Both the position numbers and the translations under genes were made by a program. A DNA stretch of 64,000 bases from Chloroflexota bacterium (lineage in GTDB: Bacteria; Chloroflexota; Anaerolineae; Aggregatilineales; UBA2796): positions 1 to 64,000 of the forward strand of contig JAJPHV010000114.1 of assembly GCA_021325095.1 (NCBI GenBank), given 5' to 3'. Below the pieces are notes generated by a model, which ran no database searches, was not told where the DNA came from, and was given only the letters and a program-made list of their open reading frames with translations. Below are positions 49,343 through 57,087 of the stretch, in pieces (within the stretch, counting starts at the first letter, position 1; the number at the start of each line of letters is the position of its first letter).

Positions 49343-49543
49343 ATGACCACTAAACCGCTCTACCCTTACGATAAGCGCACCGAGAAGATCACGTTGCCGC
49401 CGGAGATCGAGCAGGAAATCCATCAGCTTGTGCAGAGCGGCAGGAAGGTCGAGGCTGTGCAGCGCGTTCTGCATCTGACAGAGGCAGGGCTGAGAATCTC
49501 AAAAGACTACGTGGACGTTTTTGAGCGAGAGAATAAGCCCTAA
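49343..49543 (+). CDS. 66-residue protein resembling the ribosomal L7/L12 C-terminal domain
   Basis: The segment LVQSGRKVEAVQRVLHLTEA then GLRISKDYVD closely follows the L7/L12 C-domain pattern (G.K[IV]EA[IV]k.[VL]R..T..GLKEAK..VE), in which a helical hairpin contacts translation GTPases. Only this half-domain is present, preceded by PPEIEQEIHQ. Full L7/L12 is about 120 residues, so this is not the ribosomal stalk protein itself. It may be a translation-associated or toxin/antitoxin-like small protein. ATG 49343 has GGAGAATAACG upstream. Confidence 0.6.
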   Translation: MTTKPLYPYDKRTEKITLPPEIEQEIHQLVQSGRKVEAVQRVLHLTEAGLRISKDYVDVFERENKP

Positions 49544-49668
49544 GGCCGCGCATGTGCCCCTCGAGGAGGTCGTGAATACGAATACTCCTCACTGCCTGTG
49601 TGCCACGTCGTAGTCTTGATGCGCCTCTCTGCCGGTAATCCGGTGGAGTTAACGGCTGAGGAAATATC

Positions 49669-50556
49669 ATGAGCAAGGCCATAGATCGGTTTCTGGAAGT
49701 GGTGGACTCTGCCGAGCAGTTGCCCGCCGTGTACCGTGATGAATTCCGGCGGCTGGCAGAGCAGCCCATTCACCGGATCATCCTTTGCCCGCCGCAGGAA
49801 TTCCCGGTGCGGCGCATTGGCTGGCTTGGCGATCTGCCGTTTGGCTGGCGACTGACGCCACAACGTGTGCTCGTCTTCGGCGATTGTCACATCACAGTCA
49901 TGACCCTGGAAAGCCAGGGCATGGTCAGCGCGATCCACATTCCGCTGGATGCCCTGGTCTGTATCGAGCTGGCAACGGTGCTGCTGCGTGCCCACGTGCG
50001 GTTCGCCTGGGCGCGCGGCAACCAGATCGACACGCTTCAGATCGATTTCAACGCGGTAGGCGAACTGAAAATGCGCCGCGAGCTGGACTACGTGCGCTGC
50101 ATCATGGCCGCGCGGAGCAGTCGCGCCGGGGTAGCAGGCGCGGGAGCCGCCTGCGAACACCTGCCGCTGAAGTATTACAACTACTTGAAGTTCAGTCTCA
50201 TCCCCGGCGAGCAGGTCGCGGCAGTGGTCTTCCAGCCTGCCATTCGCCATTCGCGCAGCCTGCTGCGAACCTACCTGTCACCCAACCGGGCCGTCGCGCT
50301 CACCAACCAGGCAGTGATCGTGGTCGAGGATGAGCGGCGCAGCCCGCAGCCCGACTACGCCGTGATCACGCGCTTCCTGCCACTTGGACACATTCGCACG
50401 GCGACGGTTGAGGTCAAAGATGACGTGGGCTGGCTGTGTCTCGAACTGGGCACGCAAACAGCCCATACCGACCTGAGCTTCCCGCTGCTGCCCGGCGAGG
50501 CGGTTCGCTTGCGGGCCGCGCTTGAAGACAGGCTGGCGCAGACGGCAGCCGCCTGA
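49669..50556 (+). CDS. Hypothetical 295-residue soluble protein
   Basis: Mixed alpha/beta with no signal peptide or membrane helix. Two similar strand-rich halves: RLTPQRVLVFGDCHITVMTLE with IHIPLDALVCIELATVLL in the first, and LSPNRAVALTNQAVIVVEDE with ITRFLPLGHIRTATVEV in the second. Each looks like a PH-like (bPH2-type) domain, where a strand pair reads 'LT..R.[IV]V....' followed by 'IPL..I..V'. This is an inference from pattern only. It is convergent with the Thr/Pro-rich gene and has no functional context. Confidence 0.65.
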   Translation: MSKAIDRFLEVVDSAEQLPAVYRDEFRRLAEQPIHRIILCPPQEFPVRRIGWLGDLPFGWRLTPQRVLVFGDCHITVMTLESQGMVSAIHIPLDALVCIELATVLLRAHVRFAWARGNQIDTLQIDFNAVGELKMRRELDYVRCIMAARSSRAGVAGAGAACEHLPLKYYNYLKFSLIPGEQVAAVVFQPAIRHSRSLLRTYLSPNRAVALTNQAVIVVEDERRSPQPDYAVITRFLPLGHIRTATVEVKDDVGWLCLELGTQTAHTDLSFPLLPGEAVRLRAALEDRLAQTAAA

Positions 50557-50576
50557 CAGCGACCTGACGTTGCCCG

Positions 50577-51590
50577 CTACGACACCGTGAATGCAGAGGT
50601 GGCGGCGGGTTCGGTGGCCTCACCGATGTACAGCCTGATCTCGTATTGGCCCGGTTTAAAGCCGCCTTCCTGCCCGAAGAAGAAGAAGGCTTCGCCATCC
50701 TGGGCCATGCCCCACAGGTACTCGTGGCGCTGGATGACCTGTCCCTGGTAGACCAGTTCGCGTCGCCACAAGACCCCGGCTTGCATTCCGCTGAAATTGA
50801 CAAAAAAGAAGATGCGACTGAACCCGGCCTTGAAACTGGTCGCCGGGCTGACGGGCTTGCCTTCGCTGGACACCTGTGTATCCAGCGCCGTGATGTTGAT
50901 GCTGGCGTTCGCGCCCGGTGTCACGCTCGATTCCAACACGACGGTACTGATCACTACCAGCGTTTCGGTGGGTGTGGGCGAGAGGGTAGGCGTCGCGGTC
51001 ACCGTTGGGGTGGGCGTGATCGTGGGCGTGAATGTGGCGCTGGGCGTCGGGGTGATTGTCGGGGTGGGCGTCGCCGTGCGCGTTACCGTTGCCGTCGAGG
51101 TGGGTGTTTGCGTCGGGGTGGGCGTCGGTGTCGGGGTGGCCGAGGCAGTGCGCGTGGGCGGCAAGGTATGGGTCAAGGTAGCAGGTAGGGCGGTTGTGCT
51201 GGGCGTGCGTGTAGCTGTGGCAGTGGATGTGAGCGTGACCGTGAGCGTTGGCGTGGGCGTCAGTGAAGGCGTTGCGGTGTGGGTGAGCGTTGGGGTCGAA
51301 GTGCGCGTCGCAGTGGCTGTAAAGGTGTGCGTGAGGGTCGGCGTGGGCCGCGCACTGAGCAACCCGGCCACGCCCGTCACCAGGCACAGCATCCCGGCCA
51401 GCAGTGTCAGCACGATGGAGGTCACGAACATCCGCCAGCCGCGCTGTCCGGCGGCCCGCCGCCGCCGCCAGTAGAAATCGGTTCGGCTCTTTCGGAATAA
51501 CCGTAATGAGGCTAAGAATAATAACAGCGCCACCACGAAGATCGCTGCGGCGATGAGCGGGGCGACCGATTGTAGCTGCTCAGACGTCAT
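50577..51590 (-). CDS. Membrane protein with very long Thr/Pro repeat linker
   Basis: 337 residues. Two N-terminal helices ([18 protein letters not shown] and [22 protein letters not shown]) flank a basic loop. About 130 residues of TxTPTxT repeats (about 80-215) follow. The C-terminal domain ([19 protein letters not shown]..., [26 protein letters not shown]) ends in [10 protein letters not shown]. That tail resembles, in its [12 protein letters not shown] and [10 protein letters not shown] pattern, the repeats of the secreted protein at 2892 (RxWYRNG, GxYxV). Probably a membrane-tethered beta-sandwich on a flexible stalk. Function unknown. Confidence 0.7.
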   Translation of the reverse strand: MTSEQLQSVAPLIAAAIFVVALLLFLASLRLFRKSRTDFYWRRRRAAGQRGWRMFVTSIVLTLLAGMLCLVTGVAGLLSARPTPTLTHTFTATATRTSTPTLTHTATPSLTPTPTLTVTLTSTATATRTPSTTALPATLTHTLPPTRTASATPTPTPTPTQTPTSTATVTRTATPTPTITPTPSATFTPTITPTPTVTATPTLSPTPTETLVVISTVVLESSVTPGANASINITALDTQVSSEGKPVSPATSFKAGFSRIFFFVNFSGMQAGVLWRRELVYQGQVIQRHEYLWGMAQDGEAFFFFGQEGGFKPGQYEIRLYIGEATEPAATSAFTVS

Positions 51591-51676
51591 AAAACGCCGA
51601 TCTCTACGTTGGGGCAGCGCTGCACGCAGCGCTCGCTATTTCCTCGCGGTTCGATTATAGCACTCACCTCTTCCGA

Positions 51677-52921
51677 TTAGCGTATTTTCCACAACTGCGG
51701 CGCACGCCACACCACCAGCCCGACCCCGATCAGGTCGATGGCACCGTAGAGCAGCAGCGCGGGCACGGTGCCAACCGCCTGCGCAGCCACACCAATCGCC
51801 AGACTGCCGAACGGGTTCAGGCCCATGAACGTCAAGGTATACAGGCTCAGGACGCGCGCCCGCAGCTCGTCCGGAACCTGAGTCTGAATCAGGGTGTTCA
51901 TCAACACATACTGCGAAATGAATCCAAAGCCCGCAAACCCGACCAGCGGTAGGGAAGAGAGCAGGCTCGTCGAGAACGCAAAAATCAGGACGCTGATCGG
52001 AGCGGCAAGCGCCATCGAGGCCATGAACTGCCCACGCCGTCCACGATTGTTGGCCCAGGCGATGGCGACTCCGGCCAACACCGCGCCGATGCCCTGGGCG
52101 GTGTTCAGCGCCGCCGTGCCAAGCTGCGTATCGTGCAGCACCTGGTCTGCGAAGGCGGGCACAACCGTTGAGAAGGTGAGGCCGAAAGTGCTGGTCACGG
52201 CGCTCAATATCAGAATCGGCCAGATGGCGGGATGGCTGCGCGCGAATCGATAACCTTCCTTGAGCGGCTGGATGATCAGAATCCGCCCGGGAAGGCGCTG
52301 TACGTGCGGCACGGTCATGACGATCAGCCCGATGATAACGGCGATGAAACTGGCCCCGTTCAGGAAAAAGCACCAGGCAGGCCCGACGGCCTTCAGCGCC
52401 AGGCCGCCCAACGCCGGGCCAATGATCCGCGCGCCATTGAACATGATCGCGTTCAGCACGATCCCGCTGGCGAGATGTTCTTTGCCCACCATCTCCACCA
52501 CAAAAGCCTGGCGGGCCGGCGCATCCAGGGCGTTTGCCACGCCAATGCCGAGCGACAACACGACCAGATGCCACACCTGCAACACGTTGGCGAATTGCAG
52601 GTAGGCCAGGATAAAAGCCAGGATCATCATGAAGGTCTGCGTGCCGACCAGGATAGTGCGGCGCGGGTAGCGTTCCACGAGCACCCCCGCAAAAGGCGTG
52701 AGGATCAGCGCGGGAAGGCCCTGCGCGCACGCCACCAGCCCCAGGGCCAGCTCGGATTTGGTCAGCTCGTAGACGACGACCTGCTGCGCAATGGCCTGCA
52801 TCCACGTCCCGGATACCGAGACCAGTTGCCCGGCGAAGTACCAGCGGAACGCCGAGTGCTTGAGCGCCGAGAGACTGCCCTCTTGCGCCACAGCTTCGGT
52901 GCGGAGAGCGCCTGATGACAT
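51677..52921 (-). CDS. MFS exporter (enterobactin-exporter/MdfA-like)
   Basis: 414 residues with 12 hydrophobic helices. Start pattern FRWYFAGQLVSVSGTWMQ and the cytoplasmic loop GVLVERYPRRTIL (the R-x-PRR variant of the A-motif) are typical of the EntS/DHA3 subfamily. The second-half loop NNRGRRGQFM plays the equivalent role. Members export siderophores or drugs. It is divergent from the cytochrome c gene across a 232-bp gap (52922-53153) in which I see no clear promoter or repeat. The substrate is unknown. Confidence 0.88.
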   Translation of the reverse strand: MSSGALRTEAVAQEGSLSALKHSAFRWYFAGQLVSVSGTWMQAIAQQVVVYELTKSELALGLVACAQGLPALILTPFAGVLVERYPRRTILVGTQTFMMILAFILAYLQFANVLQVWHLVVLSLGIGVANALDAPARQAFVVEMVGKEHLASGIVLNAIMFNGARIIGPALGGLALKAVGPAWCFFLNGASFIAVIIGLIVMTVPHVQRLPGRILIIQPLKEGYRFARSHPAIWPILILSAVTSTFGLTFSTVVPAFADQVLHDTQLGTAALNTAQGIGAVLAGVAIAWANNRGRRGQFMASMALAAPISVLIFAFSTSLLSSLPLVGFAGFGFISQYVLMNTLIQTQVPDELRARVLSLYTLTFMGLNPFGSLAIGVAAQAVGTVPALLLYGAIDLIGVGLVVWRAPQLWKIR

Positions 52922-53153
52922 AGATGATTCCTTATAGCGGGTTGTGCCGAGACAACCTGCTCGACCTGCGTATCGATTGATTATCTGACGGGGTATAACA
53001 CTATGACTATACCGCCATGTGGCCGCGATGAGGGTAGGACAATCTGGCCGAGAATGTGGATTGTCACCTTCGCCATCTGATAAATGCCACTGACCTCCCG
53101 CTGGGCTCCTGTGTTAGGCTGTCAAAATCCAGCATGGAAACCGTCTGACTCGA

Positions 53154-53897
53154 ATGGGAACCTCTACCGTGCAGCGCGAAACACCGGGAATAATTCACGA
53201 TCTTGAACACCCCAGGCACAAATACAGCGGCTTGCTGGTCATTGCTGCCGCCTTCGCCTTGACGCTGATCGTTGGCCTGATCGCGGCGTCGTTTCTGAAC
53301 CCGCAGCGTCCGGGCACGCCTGACAGCAACGCATTCAAACTCGCCGGCCTGAACGCCACTCTGTGCAGCGTCGGCACGGAGAAAGCGTCCGGGTACGTTG
53401 GCATCTATGCATTGTACGGCACGTTGACCCGCACGCCAACTCGCACTCCCCAACGGACCGGCGTTGCAGCCCTGCCGACGGCGACGATCACTCCCTCACC
53501 GTATATGCTGGATTCGATGGCGACGGCACTGGCGGCGCTGCCCACCTCCAACGCCACGCCCACGCCGACGTTCGCCGCTTACGTCTCACCCACGCCCAAA
53601 CCGCCGGACGCGGCACGTGGCAAACTTGTGTTTAATGGGGCTGGCACGTGTAATGCCTGCCACGATGTATCGACGGGCGCGAAGGTCGTCGGCCCGTCGC
53701 TCAAGCGGATCGCCAGCGTTGCCGACAGCCGCGAAGCCGGCAAAACGGCCCAGGATTACCTGTGGGAGTCAATTGTCTCGCCCAACGATTACATTGTTCC
53801 TGGCTTTGCGGCGGGCGTCATGCCGATCAGCTATGACAAGACGCTCGACCAGCAGCAGATCGCGGACATCGTCGCCTACCTGTTGACGCTGAAATAA
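53154..53897 (+). CDS. Membrane-anchored monoheme cytochrome c
   Basis: 247 residues. An N-terminal helix (YSGLLVIAAAFALTLIVGLIAASFL) is followed by a Thr/Pro linker (TPTRTPQRTG... TPTPTF) and a class I cytochrome c domain of about 95 residues. The heme site is GTCNACHDVS. The distal Met is in AGVMPISYDK and the last helix is DIVAYLLTLK. The C-terminal YLWESIVSPNDYIVPGF segment closely parallels YIRTSIINPGAYLVPGY in the caa3 subunit II tail, so the two domains are related. It may be an alternative electron donor to the oxidase. No ribosome site fits ATG 53154 well. Confidence 0.85.
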   Translation: MGTSTVQRETPGIIHDLEHPRHKYSGLLVIAAAFALTLIVGLIAASFLNPQRPGTPDSNAFKLAGLNATLCSVGTEKASGYVGIYALYGTLTRTPTRTPQRTGVAALPTATITPSPYMLDSMATALAALPTSNATPTPTFAAYVSPTPKPPDAARGKLVFNGAGTCNACHDVSTGAKVVGPSLKRIASVADSREAGKTAQDYLWESIVSPNDYIVPGFAAGVMPISYDKTLDQQQIADIVAYLLTLK

Positions 53898-53911
53898 TGT
53901 AGAATCCTCCC

Positions 53912-54535
53912 ATGCAGCAAGACCTGCTCAAGATGCTATCGGCCCGCGAGGGCCACTTCAAGCTCGAATCGGGCCATCACAACAACTTCTGGCTCGATCT
54001 CGATCTCTTGTTCCTGCGGCCACGCGCCGTTCATCGCTTCGCCGTCGAACTCGCCAACCGGCTGGTGAAACACAACCCCGATGCGATCTGCGGGCCGCTG
54101 GTCGGTGGCGCGTTGGTTGCGGAGATGATCGCATCCGAGCTAGACGTGGAGTTCTTCTACACGGAACGATTCGTCCCCGCACAGCGCGACGGCTTGTATT
54201 CGATGGAATACCGGCTTCCGAGCGGGCTCAGGAAGCCCATTCATGGCAAGGCAGTCGCCATCGTCGATGACGTGATCAGCGCGGGGTCGGCGGTTCGGGG
54301 CACGCTCACCGAAATACAAACTTACGGCGCGCGGCCCGTCGCCATCGGCGCGCTGCTGGTACTGGGCGATCTGGCAGTAAATTTCTTCGCAGAGCGGAAC
54401 CTCCCCCTGGAACGCATCGCCAACCAGCCGAGCAGTCTGTGGCTGCCCTCGGAATGTCCGCTCTGTGCGGCCCAGGTCCCGTTGGAGGATATGGTAGCGA
54501 GTCAGTTGTCGCCCAGAGACGCTGCGAATACCTGA
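53912..54535 (+). CDS. pyrE: Orotate phosphoribosyltransferase (PyrE) homologue
   Basis: 207 residues, type I PRTase fold. GHFKLESGHHNNFWLD at the N-terminus corresponds to the orotate-binding 'G.F.LxSG..s..Y.D' motif of PyrE. The PRPP-binding signature is AVAIVDDVISAGSAVRG. PLVGGALVAEMIA is the substrate-side loop. It transfers ribose-5-phosphate from PRPP to orotate in UMP synthesis. The C-terminus (PSECPLCAAQVPLED) carries a CxxC, unusual for PyrE and perhaps a zinc or regulatory site. It lies 14 bp after the cytochrome gene; no other pyr gene is here, so a specialised PRTase remains possible. Confidence 0.85.
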   Translation: MQQDLLKMLSAREGHFKLESGHHNNFWLDLDLLFLRPRAVHRFAVELANRLVKHNPDAICGPLVGGALVAEMIASELDVEFFYTERFVPAQRDGLYSMEYRLPSGLRKPIHGKAVAIVDDVISAGSAVRGTLTEIQTYGARPVAIGALLVLGDLAVNFFAERNLPLERIANQPSSLWLPSECPLCAAQVPLEDMVASQLSPRDAANT

Positions 54536-54547
54536 ATCGGCATCCCC

Positions 54548-55750
54548 CTAATGGGCTGCTACCAGCCCTTGATCCCGCAAGAACGCGCTGACCAGCGCGG
54601 CGACGACGCGGTTGCCCTCCGCGTTGAGGTGCGAATCGTTGGCGTAGTAGAGTTGCCTGTCGGCCTGGGCCTGCAAGCCGGGCAGCAGGTCAAGGCAGGT
54701 CAGGTTTTGCGCTTTGCAGAAGTCGAGCAAGCGCAGGCGCGGCGCGGCCAGCGCATCGAGGGCGGCCTTGCCCATCTGGGGTTCGGTCAGCGCCCGGTAG
54801 ACCTCCTCTTTGGTCGGGAAGGCCAGCACGATAAACCTGCCGCCGTTCTTCTCCACCAGGTCGCGCGTTTGCAGGATGGCCTGCCGCGATAACTGCTCGC
54901 CTTCCTGGTTGCGCGCCTGCGTCATGTCGAACGAATCCCGAATGTACGTGCTGCCGAACAGTAAGTCCACGTTCCCTGACCTGACGTGATACGGCTCGAC
55001 GAACTGCTCCACACCCGGATCGCGCCGGATCAACGCGCTGAGGATGCCGTACATAGCCGAATTCTCGCGCAGCCACACGACCAGCGCGCCCTGCGGCAAG
55101 GGCGTAGCGTTCGGCGCGGCCTGTGGCGGCGTTTTCGCCGTGTGGTTCAGGTCGGCCAGTCCATAGTCGTCGTTGTAGTCGTTCCCGAAAAACTGCCACA
55201 GCACCAGCCGGGGCTGCTTCAACTTGAGTTCGGGTTTGGCGACGAAATCGTAGTAGAGCCGAGCGTGGCTGACCGAGCCGGTGACGGGCTGGCCCATGTT
55301 CAGCAGGGGCAGCCCGGTATCCTGCCGCAGGCGCGTCACCCAACAATCTTCAAGTTCGGTGTAGCAAAAAGTGAACGAGTCGCCAATGGCGACGGCCTGC
55401 ACGTTGCCGTCGTCGGGCGGAGGCGAGCGGAAGCCGACCCGCCCGCCCCACCAGTTGTAACTGGTCACGTGAAAGGTGACAGTGGGGCTGCCTGCCTGCA
55501 AATTGTTGAACGCGCCAGGGCGCACGATGTTCAGATAATCGAGATCGCTCTGCCAGAGTGGCGCAGGAGCCAGCCGCGCATCGCTAAAGGGCGTCACGTG
55601 GACGTTGCGCAGCGCCGTTTGCAGGCCGATGGGCAACGAAGCATACAACAGCCGAACCGCTGTCTCCGCAATGAGCAGCGCCAGCACCAGCCCAAAGAGC
55701 ACCGCGACCAGGTATCGGGCGGCGCTACGCAGCCGCCGGAGCGCTACCAC
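54548..55750 (-). CDS. SGNH/GDSL-like hydrolase or acetyltransferase-associated protein, membrane anchored
   Basis: 400 residues. An N-terminal helix (LVAVLFGLVLALLIAETAVRLLY) precedes an SGNH domain with the block I motif AIGDSFTFCYT (Ser nucleophile), GxND-like FFGNDYND (block III) and the C-terminal NDSHLNAEGN with Asp and His of the triad. This layout is typical of exported SGNH hydrolases such as AlgX/AlgJ relatives that act on O-acyl groups of polysaccharides. GTG 55750 is the likely start, one base after the stop of the upstream small gene. An earlier in-frame start, 55930, is within that gene. Confidence 0.82.
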   Translation of the reverse strand: MVALRRLRSAARYLVAVLFGLVLALLIAETAVRLLYASLPIGLQTALRNVHVTPFSDARLAPAPLWQSDLDYLNIVRPGAFNNLQAGSPTVTFHVTSYNWWGGRVGFRSPPPDDGNVQAVAIGDSFTFCYTELEDCWVTRLRQDTGLPLLNMGQPVTGSVSHARLYYDFVAKPELKLKQPRLVLWQFFGNDYNDDYGLADLNHTAKTPPQAAPNATPLPQGALVVWLRENSAMYGILSALIRRDPGVEQFVEPYHVRSGNVDLLFGSTYIRDSFDMTQARNQEGEQLSRQAILQTRDLVEKNGGRFIVLAFPTKEEVYRALTEPQMGKAALDALAAPRLRLLDFCKAQNLTCLDLLPGLQAQADRQLYYANDSHLNAEGNRVVAALVSAFLRDQGLVAAH

Positions 55751-55751
55751 G

Positions 55752-56000
55752 TCAACTGATCCAGTCGCGGTTGACCACGTCCCACTGCCGGTGGCGGTAA
55801 GCGGTCTTGCACTCCATACACACGCGCCCGCTGTCCACCCGCCCACTCTCGCGCCAGCGCCAGCGCACTGTGCCGCCATGAAAACGGCAGTAGGGGCGGA
55901 AGCACACCGGGCAGTAATCGCCTTCTTCAAGGCCGCTATCGCCGTAACGACGTTTCTCGTTGGGGTCGCTATCGCAAATGTGACAGTAGGGAACGGCCAT
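55752..56000 (-). CDS. 82-residue zinc-finger-like protein
   Basis: Three cysteine pairs, CHIC, CPVC and CMEC, plus Cys/His in YCRFHGG make two probable zinc-binding sites. The layout (CxxC, then CxxCxxxxCxxH, then CxxC) resembles small double zinc ribbons. Basic residues cluster at GTVRWRWRESGR and KTAYRHRQW, compatible with nucleic-acid contact. It ends one base before the SGNH gene's GTG, so the two are co-translated. ATG 56000 is plausible. Function unknown. Confidence 0.65.
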   Translation of the reverse strand: MAVPYCHICDSDPNEKRRYGDSGLEEGDYCPVCFRPYCRFHGGTVRWRWRESGRVDSGRVCMECKTAYRHRQWDVVNRDWIS

Positions 56001-56076
56001 TATTGTGTCTGTTACCTTGATCTTTACTACAAGCGTCGTAATTATACCCGACTCCGCGTGGAATCAGAGTGGCAAA

Positions 56077-57060
56077 TCAGTCTTCCGTTGTGGAATCGTC
56101 AGGCGGTTTGGACGACCTGTCGAGTCGGAGCTTTTCGACGGGCCGATCTTTGGCAATCGAGAAGATGTCGAAATCGCGCGCCACGTAGCTGTTCGGGAAG
56201 ATAGCCTGCGCCTCGGCCAGCACGTCACGCTCCCGGCTGCGCCGCGAGATGTGCGTCAGGATCAGCGTCTTGACGTTCGCTTCCTGGGCCAGCCGTGCCG
56301 CCTGCGCCGCCGTCAGGTGTCCGAACTGGTGGGCAAGTTCAGCCTCGTCGTCCAGGTACGTAGCCTCGACTACCAGGGCGTGCGCATCCTGGACGTACTG
56401 CACGACATTGTCGGTACGGCCTATGTCGCCGATGTGGACGTAGCGCGCGCCGGGCAAATCCGGGCCAAGCACCTCGTCCGGCTGGATGGTGCGCCCGTCG
56501 GCCAGGGTGATCGCATGGCCGCGCACCAGTTGGGCGCGCTCCGGGCCGGGCGGCACGCCAAGCGCCTCAGCCTTTTCCACCAGGAACGGGCGGCGCGGCT
56601 TTTCCTGGAAGATGAAGCCAAAGCAGCCAGGGCCGCGATGCGTGACCGGGAAGGCGCTCACCGAGAAGTCCTTGTTGTCGAAGAACACGCCTGGTTTCAA
56701 ATCCACCAGATGGATCGGCAGGGGCGGCTCCTCACCACGCAGCACGATCCCGTAGATCAGGTCGTAGACACGATCCAGCGCCCATTTACCACCGTAGATT
56801 TCCAGTTCGTCCATGCTTTCCCAGCGGATGAAGGTGGACAGTAGCCCGGCCAGCCCCAGGATGTGATCGAGGTGGCCGTGCGTGATCAGGATGCGGTTGA
56901 GGCGCTTGAAGCCGATGCCGCTGCGCAATATCTGGCGCTGCGTGCCTTCGCCGCAGTCGATCAGGAAGCGGTACTCTTTGACCATAACGACGTGCGCCGC
57001 CAGCCCGCGATGGACGGAAGGCGCAGAGGCCGAAGTCCCCAGAAACAGCAGTTCAAACAT
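56077..57060 (-). CDS. rnz: Ribonuclease Z
   Basis: Endonuclease that trims tRNA 3' trailers where CCA is not encoded, fitting the two tRNA genes here, both of which lack encoded CCA. 327 residues, metallo-beta-lactamase fold: LLFLGTSASAPS start, DCGEGTQRQ, the HxHxDH zinc motif ITHGHLDHILGL, an Asp in VVEATYLDDEAE and the His motif LILTHISRRS. The exosite region (PVTHRGPGCFGFIF) contains the PxxHxxxxxGy motif of RNase Z rather than a lactamase. The GT39-like gene ends 28 bp upstream. Confidence 0.93.
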   Translation of the reverse strand: MFELLFLGTSASAPSVHRGLAAHVVMVKEYRFLIDCGEGTQRQILRSGIGFKRLNRILITHGHLDHILGLAGLLSTFIRWESMDELEIYGGKWALDRVYDLIYGIVLRGEEPPLPIHLVDLKPGVFFDNKDFSVSAFPVTHRGPGCFGFIFQEKPRRPFLVEKAEALGVPPGPERAQLVRGHAITLADGRTIQPDEVLGPDLPGARYVHIGDIGRTDNVVQYVQDAHALVVEATYLDDEAELAHQFGHLTAAQAARLAQEANVKTLILTHISRRSRERDVLAEAQAIFPNSYVARDFDIFSIAKDRPVEKLRLDRSSKPPDDSTTED

Positions 57061-57087
57061 GCGTGGTTATTCTCCGGAGTCGGCTGG

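Noticed and set aside
50797-51474. A Val/Gly-repeat plus-strand ORF over the Thr/Pro linker
   Set aside because: It exists only because the linker repeats are G-rich; the minus-strand gene has membrane helices and a domain at each end.
51636-52805. A 389-codon minus-strand ORF overlapping the MFS gene
   Set aside because: It lies in another frame of the same strand and lacks helices; the MFS frame shows 12 helices and the A-motif.
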